From assembly GCF_007164525.1 (NCBI RefSeq), contig NZ_AP019791.1, forward strand, positions 855,501-919,500: a DNA stretch of 64,000 nucleotides, in the 5' to 3' direction. Shown piece by piece: positions 7,670-15,756 of the stretch. Numbering within the stretch: the stretch's first letter is position 1; the number at the start of each line of letters is the position of its first letter. Made by a program: the position numbers and the translations under genes. The DNA comes from Rubrobacter xylanophilus (GTDB taxonomy: Bacteria > Actinomycetota > Rubrobacteria > Rubrobacterales > Rubrobacteraceae). Under the pieces are notes generated by a model. It saw only the letters and a list, made by a program, of their open reading frames with translations. It was not told the DNA's origin and did not search any database.

Positions 7670-8764
7670 TCAGGCACGCCCCTCCAACTCGCGCATGTAC
7701 TGCACTTGGTTGCGTTGCGCGTAGCGGATCTGGTCGGCGAACAGGATCAGGCGGGGGTCCCTGGCCCGCCTTATCAGGTCGTCGGACATGGTTATCGCGC
7801 CTTCGTGGTGGGAGATCATGACGGGGTAGAAGCTCCGCTCGAAGGCGGCCCCGCTCATCGTCTCCAGCTCGTCCACCCGCCCGGTCGGCGGCATGCCGGG
7901 CATGCGCTCGTGCTCCTCTTCGGTCGGCTCGGGCATCTCGCCGCCGTACCAGTTGCGCCACCAGCGGCGCATCGCGTCGAGTTCCCCCACGTGCTCGGCG
8001 TACATCAGGGTCCCCAGCACCCGCGCCTCCTTTTGTGGGGCTTTGTCCCGCAGCAGGCGGGAGAGGCGGACCCCCAGCTCGTGGTGGGCCGTCATCTGCC
8101 GCAGGAAGCTCCTGCCGACCTCGATCTCCTGCTCCCGGTCGAAGGGCCAGCGGGGCTCATGCCCCTTGCGGGCGAGGACCTCGAGCAATGCGAGGGCCGC
8201 GATCGAGCCTCCCATCGCCAGGAGGGTCAGGCGCGCCAGCCGATCCTCGTCCGGGGTCGTCTCTTCCCCTGCGATGCGCCGCCGTATCCGCAGAAAGAGC
8301 GGGTAAGCGACGCTCGACGCCAGGTGAACGGTCAAGCCCGTCCAGTAGGGGACCTGCATTTTGAGCAGCCGCTGGAGGATCGGGATGGCGACGAAGAACT
8401 CGAACGCGGAGGACGCCACCGCCCACGGGATGGCCCCGGCGAGCAGGGCTTTCCTCTGCTTCTCCTGGCCGAGGTGCCCGATGCCGAGTCCGAAGTACGC
8501 CGCCGCCCACGCAAGGTCCACGCTCTGGTGGGTGAGGATGCCCGGGAGGACCTGGGGCCAGCCGGGCTCGGAGACGATCGCCCGGTCGCGCAGGTTGATG
8601 CTCGCTATCTCCATCCAGTCGAGCGGCACGTCGCGCCCGATCCTGGGTCCTCCCAGGGAGATAAGGACCGTCGAGAACGTGCCGCTGGCCAGTCCCGTAA
8701 GGGCGCCCGCGCGCCACCTGCCGTCCGGATCATGTTTATCGAAGAAGTCGCTCAAAGAGCCCAC
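7670..8764 (-). CDS. Membrane protein with C-terminal DUF305 domain
   Basis: The product has about 364 residues. The N-terminal half has several hydrophobic segments (for example LLAGAIPWAVASSAFEFFVA). The C-terminal half carries DUF305 features: QMTAHHELGVRL, LMYAEHVGELDAMRRW and MISHHEGAITMSD, where HH pairs are candidate metal ligands in a ferritin-like helical bundle. GTG at 8764 is chosen because GGAGAAG precedes it; an open frame runs further upstream. It overlaps lspA by 29 bases. DUF305 proteins are often found with copper or heavy-metal genes; the biochemical role is unproven. Confidence 0.72.
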   Translation of the reverse strand: MGSLSDFFDKHDPDGRWRAGALTGLASGTFSTVLISLGGPRIGRDVPLDWMEIASINLRDRAIVSEPGWPQVLPGILTHQSVDLAWAAAYFGLGIGHLGQEKQRKALLAGAIPWAVASSAFEFFVAIPILQRLLKMQVPYWTGLTVHLASSVAYPLFLRIRRRIAGEETTPDEDRLARLTLLAMGGSIAALALLEVLARKGHEPRWPFDREQEIEVGRSFLRQMTAHHELGVRLSRLLRDKAPQKEARVLGTLMYAEHVGELDAMRRWWRNWYGGEMPEPTEEEHERMPGMPPTGRVDELETMSGAAFERSFYPVMISHHEGAITMSDDLIRRARDPRLILFADQIRYAQRNQVQYMRELEGRA

Positions 8765-9263
8765 GCGAATTCTTCTCCTTTCCCGTCGTAGAGTGGGGCG
8801 CGTCACGCCAGAGCAGCCACACGACCAGGAAAACACCAACCGTTATCGCCGCGTCGGGCAGGTTGAAGGTAGGCCAGCGCCAGCTCCCCAGGCCGACGTC
8901 CAGGTAGTCGGTGACGCGCCCGTCGCCGAGGCGGTCGAGCAGGTTGGCGAGGCCGCCGCCGAGGATCAGGCCGAGCGAGACACCGCCCGCGCGGCTGTCC
9001 CGCAGGGATCGAGCCAGGTAAAGCGCGAAGACGACGAGCGCGAGCGCGGAGAGCCAGGGCACGAGCGGGGAGCCACCGAGCAGGCCGAAGGCCACGCCCG
9101 GGTTCTCGCCGAGGGTCAGGCGGAAGAGGTCGCCGGCCAGGGGGACCGTCTCGCCGTAGTCCAAGCCGCGTTCGGCCCACCGGCGCGCGAGGTACGCGCC
9201 GAGGACGGTCAGGGCGGCGGCTGTCGAGGTTACGCCAATCTTCCTGCCGAACCGTCGGGTCAT
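8736..9263 (-). CDS. lspA: Lipoprotein signal peptidase (signal peptidase II)
   Basis: The 175-residue protein has four hydrophobic segments and the two catalytic Asp blocks of the A8 aspartyl family: GGGLANLLDRLGDGRVTDYL and TFNLPDAAITVGV. It cleaves signal peptides from prolipoproteins at the membrane. ATG at 9263 overlaps the upstream ligase stop (ATGA). lspA copies are known passengers of metal-resistance modules next to P-type ATPases, so this is likely an accessory copy beyond the chromosomal gene. Confidence 0.9.
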   Translation of the reverse strand: MTRRFGRKIGVTSTAAALTVLGAYLARRWAERGLDYGETVPLAGDLFRLTLGENPGVAFGLLGGSPLVPWLSALALVVFALYLARSLRDSRAGGVSLGLILGGGLANLLDRLGDGRVTDYLDVGLGSWRWPTFNLPDAAITVGVFLVVWLLWRDAPHSTTGKEKNSRGLFERLLR

Positions 9264-10672
9264 GATCCCCCCGAGTTTAGCGGGATTATCGTACGGTACT
9301 TGCCACCCGCGGATTGCTCCGGCGGCTCCCCGGCGCGCTCGACCGTGACGTGGTCGAGCCCGTTTCCGGCGAGGAGGTGCGTGATCTCGTCGTGCACCAT
9401 CCGCCACACGCGCTCCGGGTCGGCACCGGCCGCGGGATGCAGGCGCACGCGCAGGCTCGCCGGTGCGGTCTGCACGATCTGGAACAGCTCGACCCCCGGG
9501 GTGCGATCGACCAGCGAGCCGAACGCCAAAGGCGGAATGGTGACCCGCTCGCCGCCGATAGGAAAGGCGAGCACGTCGGCGGCGCGGCCCTGCACGCGGA
9601 TGGCGGGCAGCGTGTTACCGCACGAGCAGGGGTCGGGCCGCTGCAAGATACTGTCGCCGAGGTCGTAGCGGATGATGGGCTGCACCCGGTTGGCGAGGTT
9701 CGTGAGCAGGACCGTGTGCGAGTGCTTGCCCGGCGCGACGGGGCGGTGGTCGGCGTCGACCGGCTCCAAGACGAGCCAGTCGCTATTGACGTGCAGCCAG
9801 CCGTGCTCGCAGCGGTAGCTGATGAAGGGGCACTCGGTGGCGGCGTAGCTGTCGCGGACCTTGGCGTCGAACGCCCCGGCGATCCGGTCGTACTCGCGTG
9901 CCGGGAGCCCCTCGGCCGAGAGCACCACCAGCACCGGGTCGATGCGCAGGCGGCCGGCCTCCCGCTCGCCGGCCAAGAGCGCGGCCATGCTCGCGTACGA
10001 GGCGACTATGACCGGCCGAAACCGGTTGAGTTGAGCCACCATCTCCGGTAGGGGCATATCCACCGGGAAGACCTGGACCCGTTTGCCACGTAGGCGGGTG
10101 GCGGCTACCGCGGAGGCGAAGTGGCCGCCCATGGCGTTCACCATGGCCATGCGCCCGCCGCCGGCGAGGATGCCGATGACGTCGCCGATCCCGAGCCAGG
10201 CGCTCAGCATGCGGAAGACGAGGGCGCTGGTCACGGCCATGCTCCGGTCGTCCAGCACGAAGATCCTGCGGTTCCCGGTGGTGCCCGAGGTGGTGAGCAA
10301 CGTGTACCTGCCCAGGAACCGCTCCCCGATGAGGTCGGGGTTCTCAACGAACGCCCGCGCCTTCTCGATGGTCACCTCACGGTCGGTCGCCCAGTCGTCG
10401 AAGCGCGCCATCAGCGCCTTCTTTGAGGTAATCGGCAAGAGCGTGGGATCCTCGATCTTCTCCGGCAGGTCCCGGTAGAGCTTGCGGTAGTACGGCGAGT
10501 TGGCACACGCGAAGGCCACCATCCCGGCAAGCCGGGCGCGCTGCCGCCGCTCGATCGCAGCCGGGCCTTGCTTTCTGGCCCTGCGCGCGTCGCGCAGCAG
10601 CCACAGCGGATGTTCGCGCGTCCTGCCGGGTGCGGTTGCCGCGCCGGTTGCTTTCGATGGTGCGCCGGACAT
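9260..10672 (-). CDS. PaaK-like adenylate-forming enzyme
   Basis: The 470-residue protein is an ANL-superfamily member close to phenylacetate-CoA ligase/CapK-type proteins. Visible motifs are the P-loop-like LTTSGTTGNRR (residues ~130-140), SYAATECPF (the Y-x-x-TE adenine motif), RYDLGD (ribose-binding Asp) and a DPCSCGNTLP Cys cluster typical of PaaK relatives. It would activate a carboxylate as an acyl-AMP. The substrate is unknown. It sits between the P1B ATPase (14-base gap) and lspA (4-base overlap), a setting that does not suggest aromatic degradation. The start has a GAAGGAGG Shine-Dalgarno. Confidence 0.8.
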   Translation of the reverse strand: MSGAPSKATGAATAPGRTREHPLWLLRDARRARKQGPAAIERRQRARLAGMVAFACANSPYYRKLYRDLPEKIEDPTLLPITSKKALMARFDDWATDREVTIEKARAFVENPDLIGERFLGRYTLLTTSGTTGNRRIFVLDDRSMAVTSALVFRMLSAWLGIGDVIGILAGGGRMAMVNAMGGHFASAVAATRLRGKRVQVFPVDMPLPEMVAQLNRFRPVIVASYASMAALLAGEREAGRLRIDPVLVVLSAEGLPAREYDRIAGAFDAKVRDSYAATECPFISYRCEHGWLHVNSDWLVLEPVDADHRPVAPGKHSHTVLLTNLANRVQPIIRYDLGDSILQRPDPCSCGNTLPAIRVQGRAADVLAFPIGGERVTIPPLAFGSLVDRTPGVELFQIVQTAPASLRVRLHPAAGADPERVWRMVHDEITHLLAGNGLDHVTVERAGEPPEQSAGGKYRTIIPLNSGGS

Positions 10673-10686
10673 GCCATCGACCTCCT

Positions 10687-12666
10687 TCAGCCGACCCTCC
10701 GGGCGACGCGCAGGCCGTTGGCGATGGCGAGAAGCTCCGATGTCTCGTGGGCGAAGACGGCAGCGGCGATGCCGAGCAAGCCGAGTACCGCGCCGGGGAT
10801 GAGGACGGCCAGAACCAGTATGGAGAAGACGATGTTCTGCAGGCTTATGCGCTGGCTGCGCCTGGCGAGCCTGAGAGCGTAGGCAACCTTGCGTGGGTCG
10901 TCGCCCATGAGCGCCACGTCCGCCGCCTCTATGGCCGCGTCGGTACCTGCGGTGCCCATCGCCATCCCGACGGTCGCCGTGGCAAGGGCCGGCGCGTCGT
11001 TAATGCCATCCCCGACCATCGCCACGGGGCCGTGCTCCCGCTCCAGCTCCTTTACGGCTTCCACCTTGTCCTCGGGCTTCAGGTCGGCGCGCACCTCGTC
11101 GATGCCCAGCTCCCGGGCGATGGCTCTGGCGGTGCGCAGGTTGTCCCCGGTGAGCATCGCTACCTTGTAGCCCATCTCGTGCAACTCTTCGATGGCGCGT
11201 TTCGCCTCCGGACGCGGCTCGTCACGGATGGCGAGGAGCCCCTCCACACGCTCTCCGGTCCCGACCAGGACCACCGTCTTGCCTTCCTCCTGAAGGTGCT
11301 CGATCTCTTCTAGCGTACCGTCGAGGGAAACCCCGAGATCGCGGAACAGGGCGGGGCTGCCCACGTAGACGGTCCGGCCGTCGACCTCGGCCCTGGCACC
11401 GGCACCGGTGAGGGACCGGAAATCCCTGACCTCCGCAGGATGTATGCCCTCCGAGCGGGCACGCTCGACGATCGCCCGGGCCAGCGGGTGCTCGCTCAGG
11501 TGCTCGACGCCGGCTGCGACTCTCAGCATGCCGTCGGCCGAACCGTTGCCCGCGACGACATCGGTCACCACGGGCTTGCCGCGGGTGAGGGTTCCGGTCT
11601 TGTCGAAGGTGACGACCCTGACCTTCGCCAGGTTCTCCAGGTGGATGCCGCCCTTTATGAGCACGCCCTCGCGCCCGGCGCGGCCTATCGCCGCGGCAAC
11701 CGCCACGGGGGTGGACATGACCAGGGCGCACGGAGCGGCGGCGACGAGCAGCACCACCGCGCGGTAGGCCCAGGTGTCGAAGGAGCCGCCGAAGAGCGGC
11801 GGGACGACCAGGAGCAAGAGCGCTCCCAAAAGGACGGCGGGACTGTAGCGGCTACCGAAGCGGTCGATCCAGCGCTGCGCGCCGGACTTGACGCCCTGCG
11901 CCTCCTCGACCAGGTGGATGATCTTCTGCAACGAGTTCGACTCGAAGCTCGTGGTGGCGCGCACCTTCAGGGAGCCTGTGGCGTTTATGGTCCCGGCGAA
12001 GACCTTCTCCCCCTCGCCCTTCTCCACCGGCACCGACTCGCCCGTCACCGCCGACTCGTCCAGGCTGCTTGCGCCCTCCAGGATCTCACCGTCCGTTGGG
12101 ATGCGCTCGCCGGGCCTGACCAGGAAGAGGTCGCCGACCGCAAGCTCCTCCGCCGGGACCGTCTCCTCGCGCCCATCCTTGAGGAGCGTCGCCGTCTCGG
12201 GGGCGAGGTCCAGGAGCGCCCGGATGGCGGTGCGGGTCCGGGCGTAGGTGTACTCTTCGGTCGCCTCGGCGCCGGCGTAGAGGAAGACCAGGAAGGCGGC
12301 CTCGAACCACGCGCCCAGGATCACCGCGCCCACGGTCGCGAACGCCATGAGGACCTCGATGCCGACCTCGCGCTCCTCTACGAGTTCCTCAAGACCCTCG
12401 CGCGCCCAGTAGTAAGCGCCGATCAGGATGACGAGGACGAAGACGGAGATCGGTACGTAGGCCGGAAAGCCCGTGAAGCGCTCGATCAGCCACCCGATCA
12501 GCAGCAGCGCGCCCGCGATGAGGGCGTTGCGCATCGGCGGGAAGAGATACCACGGCCCCTCAAAGCCCTCGACCTCTTCGTCCTCGTCTCTCTCTTCGGT
12601 CTCTACATCCTCGCGCTCGCGAAGTCGTTCTTTGGCCACGTTTTGCTCCTTTCGTTCTTTGGCCAC
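10687..12666 (-). CDS. P1B-type metal ATPase with APC motif
   Basis: The 659-residue pump has the actuator TGES (209-212), the TM6 metal motif APC (311-313) instead of CPC, the phosphorylation loop DKTGTL (355-360) and GDGINDAP. The C-terminal HETSELLAIANGLR recalls the HEG motif of P1B-4 pumps. There is no CxxC metal-binding domain; the N-terminus is a short acidic/basic tail. P1B pumps export soft or borderline divalent metals. GTG 12666 and GTG 12639 both follow identical Shine-Dalgarno sequences because 27 bases are tandemly duplicated. It is 37 bases downstream of arsR. Confidence 0.88.
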   Translation of the reverse strand: MAKERKEQNVAKERLREREDVETEERDEDEEVEGFEGPWYLFPPMRNALIAGALLLIGWLIERFTGFPAYVPISVFVLVILIGAYYWAREGLEELVEEREVGIEVLMAFATVGAVILGAWFEAAFLVFLYAGAEATEEYTYARTRTAIRALLDLAPETATLLKDGREETVPAEELAVGDLFLVRPGERIPTDGEILEGASSLDESAVTGESVPVEKGEGEKVFAGTINATGSLKVRATTSFESNSLQKIIHLVEEAQGVKSGAQRWIDRFGSRYSPAVLLGALLLLVVPPLFGGSFDTWAYRAVVLLVAAAPCALVMSTPVAVAAAIGRAGREGVLIKGGIHLENLAKVRVVTFDKTGTLTRGKPVVTDVVAGNGSADGMLRVAAGVEHLSEHPLARAIVERARSEGIHPAEVRDFRSLTGAGARAEVDGRTVYVGSPALFRDLGVSLDGTLEEIEHLQEEGKTVVLVGTGERVEGLLAIRDEPRPEAKRAIEELHEMGYKVAMLTGDNLRTARAIARELGIDEVRADLKPEDKVEAVKELEREHGPVAMVGDGINDAPALATATVGMAMGTAGTDAAIEAADVALMGDDPRKVAYALRLARRSQRISLQNIVFSILVLAVLIPGAVLGLLGIAAAVFAHETSELLAIANGLRVARRVG

Positions 12667-12687
12667 GTTTTGCTCCTTTTAAGGTCT
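12634..12687. repeat. 27-bp tandem duplication of RBS and start codon
   Basis: Read on the minus strand, an AAAGGAGCAAAAC Shine-Dalgarno stretch followed by GTGGCCAAAGAACG occurs twice with a 27-base period. The gene therefore has two in-frame start sites (12666 and 12639), giving proteins that differ by nine residues. Confidence 0.75.
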
Positions 12688-12703
12688 GCGTACGGTCAAA
12701 GCC

Positions 12704-13117
12704 CTAGGCGGAAGTCGCCCCTCGCTCTGCGAGGACGTGTCCCACGCAGTCCTCAAGGAGCCGGCGCAGATGCTCGTCTTCGAGGCGGTAGTAGGCCAAC
12801 CGGCCCTCCTTACGGAAGCTCACCACCCCCCGATCCCTCAAGCGCTTGAGCTGGTGGCTCGCGGCGCTGATGGAGAGCCCCGCCACCGCGGCTACATCAC
12901 AGACGCACAGCTCCTCCACCGAGAGGGCGTAGACGATGCGTGACCGCGTGGGGTCGGAGAGGAGCCCGAAGATCTCCGTCGCCCTCCGCGTGACCTCCTC
13001 CTCCGGCAAAGCCTCCCGAGCTCGCCGCACGGCCTCCGCGTGGATGACGTCCACCTCGCAGACGTCCTCGCTCGCGATCCGCTCCAGATCCTTCTCTTTG
13101 TCGTCGATCGCTCGCAC
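12704..13117 (-). CDS. ArsR/SmtB-family metalloregulator
   Basis: The 137-residue winged-helix repressor has both classic sites: an alpha3-type Cys set (C20 in EDVCEVD; C71 and C73 in ELCVCD) and an alpha5-type set (D114, H116 in EDEHL and H127). The recognition helix is SISAASHQLKRLR. Such proteins leave DNA when Zn, Cd or Pb binds. It starts the six-gene minus-strand metal operon. The 36 bases upstream are AT-rich but no perfect operator dyad is seen. Confidence 0.9.
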   Translation of the reverse strand: MRAIDDKEKDLERIASEDVCEVDVIHAEAVRRAREALPEEEVTRRATEIFGLLSDPTRSRIVYALSVEELCVCDVAAVAGLSISAASHQLKRLRDRGVVSFRKEGRLAYYRLEDEHLRRLLEDCVGHVLAERGATSA

Positions 13118-13315
13118 GCAATACTCTCCTATAGTTGAACGACAATCGAAATAATGCTATACCGGCGCGTATGGAGCGTCAACTTGCCGGGGCGGCGCGA
13201 TCCGCAGGAAGGCGGGCGGAGGCGGTCGGGTTCCGGTTCGGGGTTCCGGGCGGAGAAAGCTGACGAGCGACCAACGACGGCGAAGAGGGAGCCGTTCGGG
13301 AGAGGAGAAAGAGCG

Positions 13316-13648
13316 GTGAGGACTTACACGGTTGGGGACACTATCACACTGGAGCTGGACCTGAGGGACTCAAGCGGCGTCTCCCGGGTCGATACCCTTT
13401 TCAGGGAAGACGCGAGCGGTCGCGTCATATCCATGCACGGTGACGGCGGCGGAGAGAAAGAGGTGACCGTGAGGCTCGAGGTGGAGCTTACCGACGAGAC
13501 CTTCCCCGGCGAGTACCGGTGCCGGTTCGTCGACGCTTACAACACGCGGGGCGGCAAGGACACCCACCACCCGGATATACGCTTCAGGGTCCAGATGTTC
13601 CCCGCCGAAGGCGGCGGGCCGGAGCTGGTGGAATGGCGCCTGTCGTAG
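13316..13648 (+). CDS. Hypothetical beta-rich protein, 110 aa
   Basis: The protein starts at GTG 13316, with AGGAG at 13303-13307, reading VRTYTVGDTITLELDL. The open frame extends 5' but without a start context. Alternating hydrophobic/polar residues suggest a beta-sandwich. There is no signal peptide or Cys. It is transcribed away from the arsR gene. I do not recognise the family. Confidence 0.6.
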   Translation: MRTYTVGDTITLELDLRDSSGVSRVDTLFREDASGRVISMHGDGGGEKEVTVRLEVELTDETFPGEYRCRFVDAYNTRGGKDTHHPDIRFRVQMFPAEGGGPELVEWRLS

Positions 13649-13777
13649 AGTCCGGCAAAGATCAAGTAAACGCCGGCATATGGTCAACATTGACAAAAAA
13701 TTGAGCCGATCTGATCAGGACAACACCGTCTCGCTCCGATACATTTGCGTCGCAAGTACGAAGAAGGAGGCTCTTGG

Positions 13778-14185
13778 ATGAGTGATGGTACCAAGACCGT
13801 GCTCGGCGCCCTCGGCGGCATCTTGTTGCTGCTCGTCCTGCTGGCGATCCTCGCCGGCGGCGGCTTGTTCGGTGGTGGTTCGATGATGGGTCCCGGAGGC
13901 ATGATGGACGACTGGGGGTGGGGTCCGGGTGGCATGATGGACGGCGGCCGGGGTTTCTTCGGGATACTCTGGACGCTCGTCCCGCTCCTGTTCTGGGGCG
14001 GGCTGATCGCATTGATCGTCTGGGCCGTAGTGCGCATCACCTCGGGTCAGGGTAGCTCCGACGACCATCGGGCACGCGCCGGATCGGCGGAGGAGATCCT
14101 GCGGGAGCGCTTCGCGCGCGGCGAGATCGACGCCGAGGAGTACGAGAGATCGCTTGAGGTGCTGCGGGGCGAAGGGAGTGCTTGA
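13778..14185 (+). CDS. Membrane protein with C-terminal SHOCT domain
   Basis: The 135-residue protein has a TM helix at residues ~7-28, a Gly/Met/Trp-rich linker (GSMMGPGGMMDDWGWGPGGM), a second TM helix around 60-80, and a SHOCT-type tail EEILRERFARGEIDAEEYER. Met-rich linkers can bind soft metals, which is an inference. ATG 13778 has AAGGAGG in front. It follows the 110-residue gene by 129 bases. Confidence 0.75.
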   Translation: MSDGTKTVLGALGGILLLLVLLAILAGGGLFGGGSMMGPGGMMDDWGWGPGGMMDGGRGFFGILWTLVPLLFWGGLIALIVWAVVRITSGQGSSDDHRARAGSAEEILRERFARGEIDAEEYERSLEVLRGEGSA

Positions 14186-14371
14186 AAAGGGGTTTCTTCC
14201 AAGGCTGCCCAGGATCTTACGGCTGCGCCGGTATCCTCGCGGTGGCGCGGGTCGCCCTCTCAGCCAACCCGCGCCTGCGTAAGCGAACTGCGACTCCAGG
14301 ACCAAAATCACAAGTCTCGCACCAGAACGTGAGACGTACGTACTGCTGAGAACCGTCACCCCCGCAAGGTT

Positions 14372-14833
14372 TCAAGGACCTTCTCGCGGAGTCGGGGTTT
14401 CTGCGAGACCACTCTCCACGAAGCCGCGTCCCCTTCGCGAGAGACCGAAGTAAGGCATCCCCGCTATGGGACGTTCTTCCGTAAGACCCCGGGCGGCGAG
14501 AGCGCGCAGCACGTCCTCGATCTCCGGCTGCGGATATTCGAGCAACGTGGCTACGTCGCAGGCGCAGAGGGTCGCCTCCGCGAGGCTTGCCAGTGTCCTG
14601 GCCTCCGTCGGGTCGCGCAGAAGGCCAGGGGCCGCTCCAAGGATCCGTTCGGCCACCGCTTCGCCGATCAGGACCGCCGCGACGTACTCCCCGGAGACCT
14701 CGCAGGTGAACGGCACCCGCCGAACCTCCCCCTCGCCGAGGCGCTCGCGCGCGGCTTTGGCCGCTTCCGGCAGCAGGCAACGGGTCGCGCAACCTCCCGT
14801 GTCAAGTATTCGGAACTTGCCTCGTCTGTCCAC
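14372..14833 (-). CDS. ArsR-type winged-helix protein with N-terminal CxxxC extension
   Basis: The 153-residue protein has a C-terminal winged helix with an LCAC pair (C90, C92) at the usual metal-site position. Its N-terminal ~75 residues are unusual for the family and carry C15 and C19 (GGCATRCLL) and C44 (PFTCEVSG). CxxxC plus CxC repeats the four-Cys logic of CadC at wider spacing. GTG 14833 follows GGAGGTG and starts 2 bases after the glutaredoxin stop. It is the last gene of the ATPase(CTC)-methyltransferase-glutaredoxin unit. The sensed ligand is unknown. Confidence 0.65.
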   Translation of the reverse strand: MDRRGKFRILDTGGCATRCLLPEAAKAARERLGEGEVRRVPFTCEVSGEYVAAVLIGEAVAERILGAAPGLLRDPTEARTLASLAEATLCACDVATLLEYPQPEIEDVLRALAARGLTEERPIAGMPYFGLSRRGRGFVESGLAETPTPREGP

Positions 14834-14835
14834 GG

Positions 14836-15072
14836 TTACACCTCCAGCTTCTCGCCGAGCTTCTTCGGGTCGAACCCGATGATGACCTCTCCACGGATCA
14901 CGGTGGTCGGGGTCGCTTGAGATCCGAGCCCGGTCAGCTCTCTGAGAGCCTGCTCGTCTTCCCGGATATCCTTCTCGATGAAGAACACGCCTTTGTCCGA
15001 GAGCCACTTCTTCTCCCGCAAGCAGCCGGCGCAACCAGGCTGCGTGTAGATCACAACCTGTTTTTCGGCCAT
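14836..15072 (-). CDS. Glutaredoxin-like protein
   Basis: The 78-residue thioredoxin-fold protein has the redox motif CAGC in YTQPGCAGCLREK, the cis-Pro segment SQATPTTVI, and GFDPKKL. It would reduce disulfides or carry thiol-bound metal intermediates in the cytoplasm. ATG 15072 has AAGGAG upstream. It is followed 2 bases later by the ArsR-type gene and preceded 13 bases earlier by the methyltransferase gene. Confidence 0.82.
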   Translation of the reverse strand: MAEKQVVIYTQPGCAGCLREKKWLSDKGVFFIEKDIREDEQALRELTGLGSQATPTTVIRGEVIIGFDPKKLGEKLEV

Positions 15073-15085
15073 ACTCTCTCCTTCG

Positions 15086-15736
15086 CTACCGGTCCTTTCG
15101 TACAAAGACCATCCCGTAGTGGTATGGGGGGAGTTCCATGACCCGCTCCAGCTCGAAACCGGCGGGCTCCACGACGGCCCCGGTCTTCTCGGGTGACATG
15201 CGCATCTCCGTGGCGGGGCCGCGGGGTTCGCCCAGTACGGACGTTTCTTCTCTCGGTATGGGGTGCCAGTTCACGATGGCGAACCTTCCGCCGGGTTTGA
15301 GCACCTCGAAGAGCGCGCGGGCCAACCTCGTTTGCTCCGGCACTCCGTGGAAGGTATTCGCCAGCAGCACGAGATCGACCGGCGCGGGGACGTGCTTGGC
15401 GATATCGCGGGCGTCGGCCAGGGCGAACTCGCAGTTGTTCGCCCCGTGGCGGGCCACCTCTTCTTTGGCCCGCTCCAGCATCCCGGGGTCCAGATCCAGC
15501 GCGTAGACCCTGCCCGGAGCCACCAACCGCGACAGAGGAGCGGTGAAGTAGCCGTCGCCGCAACACAGGTCGACCACACTCATCCCCGAGGAGATGCCCA
15601 GCTTCTCCAACACGCCTTCCGGGTCGGGCCACAGGGCGCTCCACCAGTCCCTGTCCGGCATGCCGGTGGCCGGGAAGGGGGACATTCGGCTTTCTTCCCG
15701 GCCCGGTCCACGACCGGCTCCGCCGGCGGGAGACAT
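15086..15736 (-). CDS. Class I SAM-dependent methyltransferase
   Basis: The 216-residue protein has motif I VVDLCCGDGYFTAPL, motif II VYALDLDPGML and a FALADARD acidic block. The target is unknown. It lacks the set of conserved Cys expected for arsenite methyltransferase. The ATG at 15736 once overlapped the ATPase stop as TAATG; an IS now lies between them. Neighbours (ATPase, glutaredoxin, regulator) suggest a metal- or metalloid-linked role. Confidence 0.78.
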   Translation of the reverse strand: MSPAGGAGRGPGREESRMSPFPATGMPDRDWWSALWPDPEGVLEKLGISSGMSVVDLCCGDGYFTAPLSRLVAPGRVYALDLDPGMLERAKEEVARHGANNCEFALADARDIAKHVPAPVDLVLLANTFHGVPEQTRLARALFEVLKPGGRFAIVNWHPIPREETSVLGEPRGPATEMRMSPEKTGAVVEPAGFELERVMELPPYHYGMVFVRKDR

Positions 15737-15756
15737 TACTTCCCTCCCCTCTCCGG

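Noticed and set aside
15086-15736. Arsenite methyltransferase (ArsM)
   Set aside because: The SAM motifs are present, but the conserved Cys set that binds arsenite is absent; the only Cys residues are in motif I and one elsewhere.
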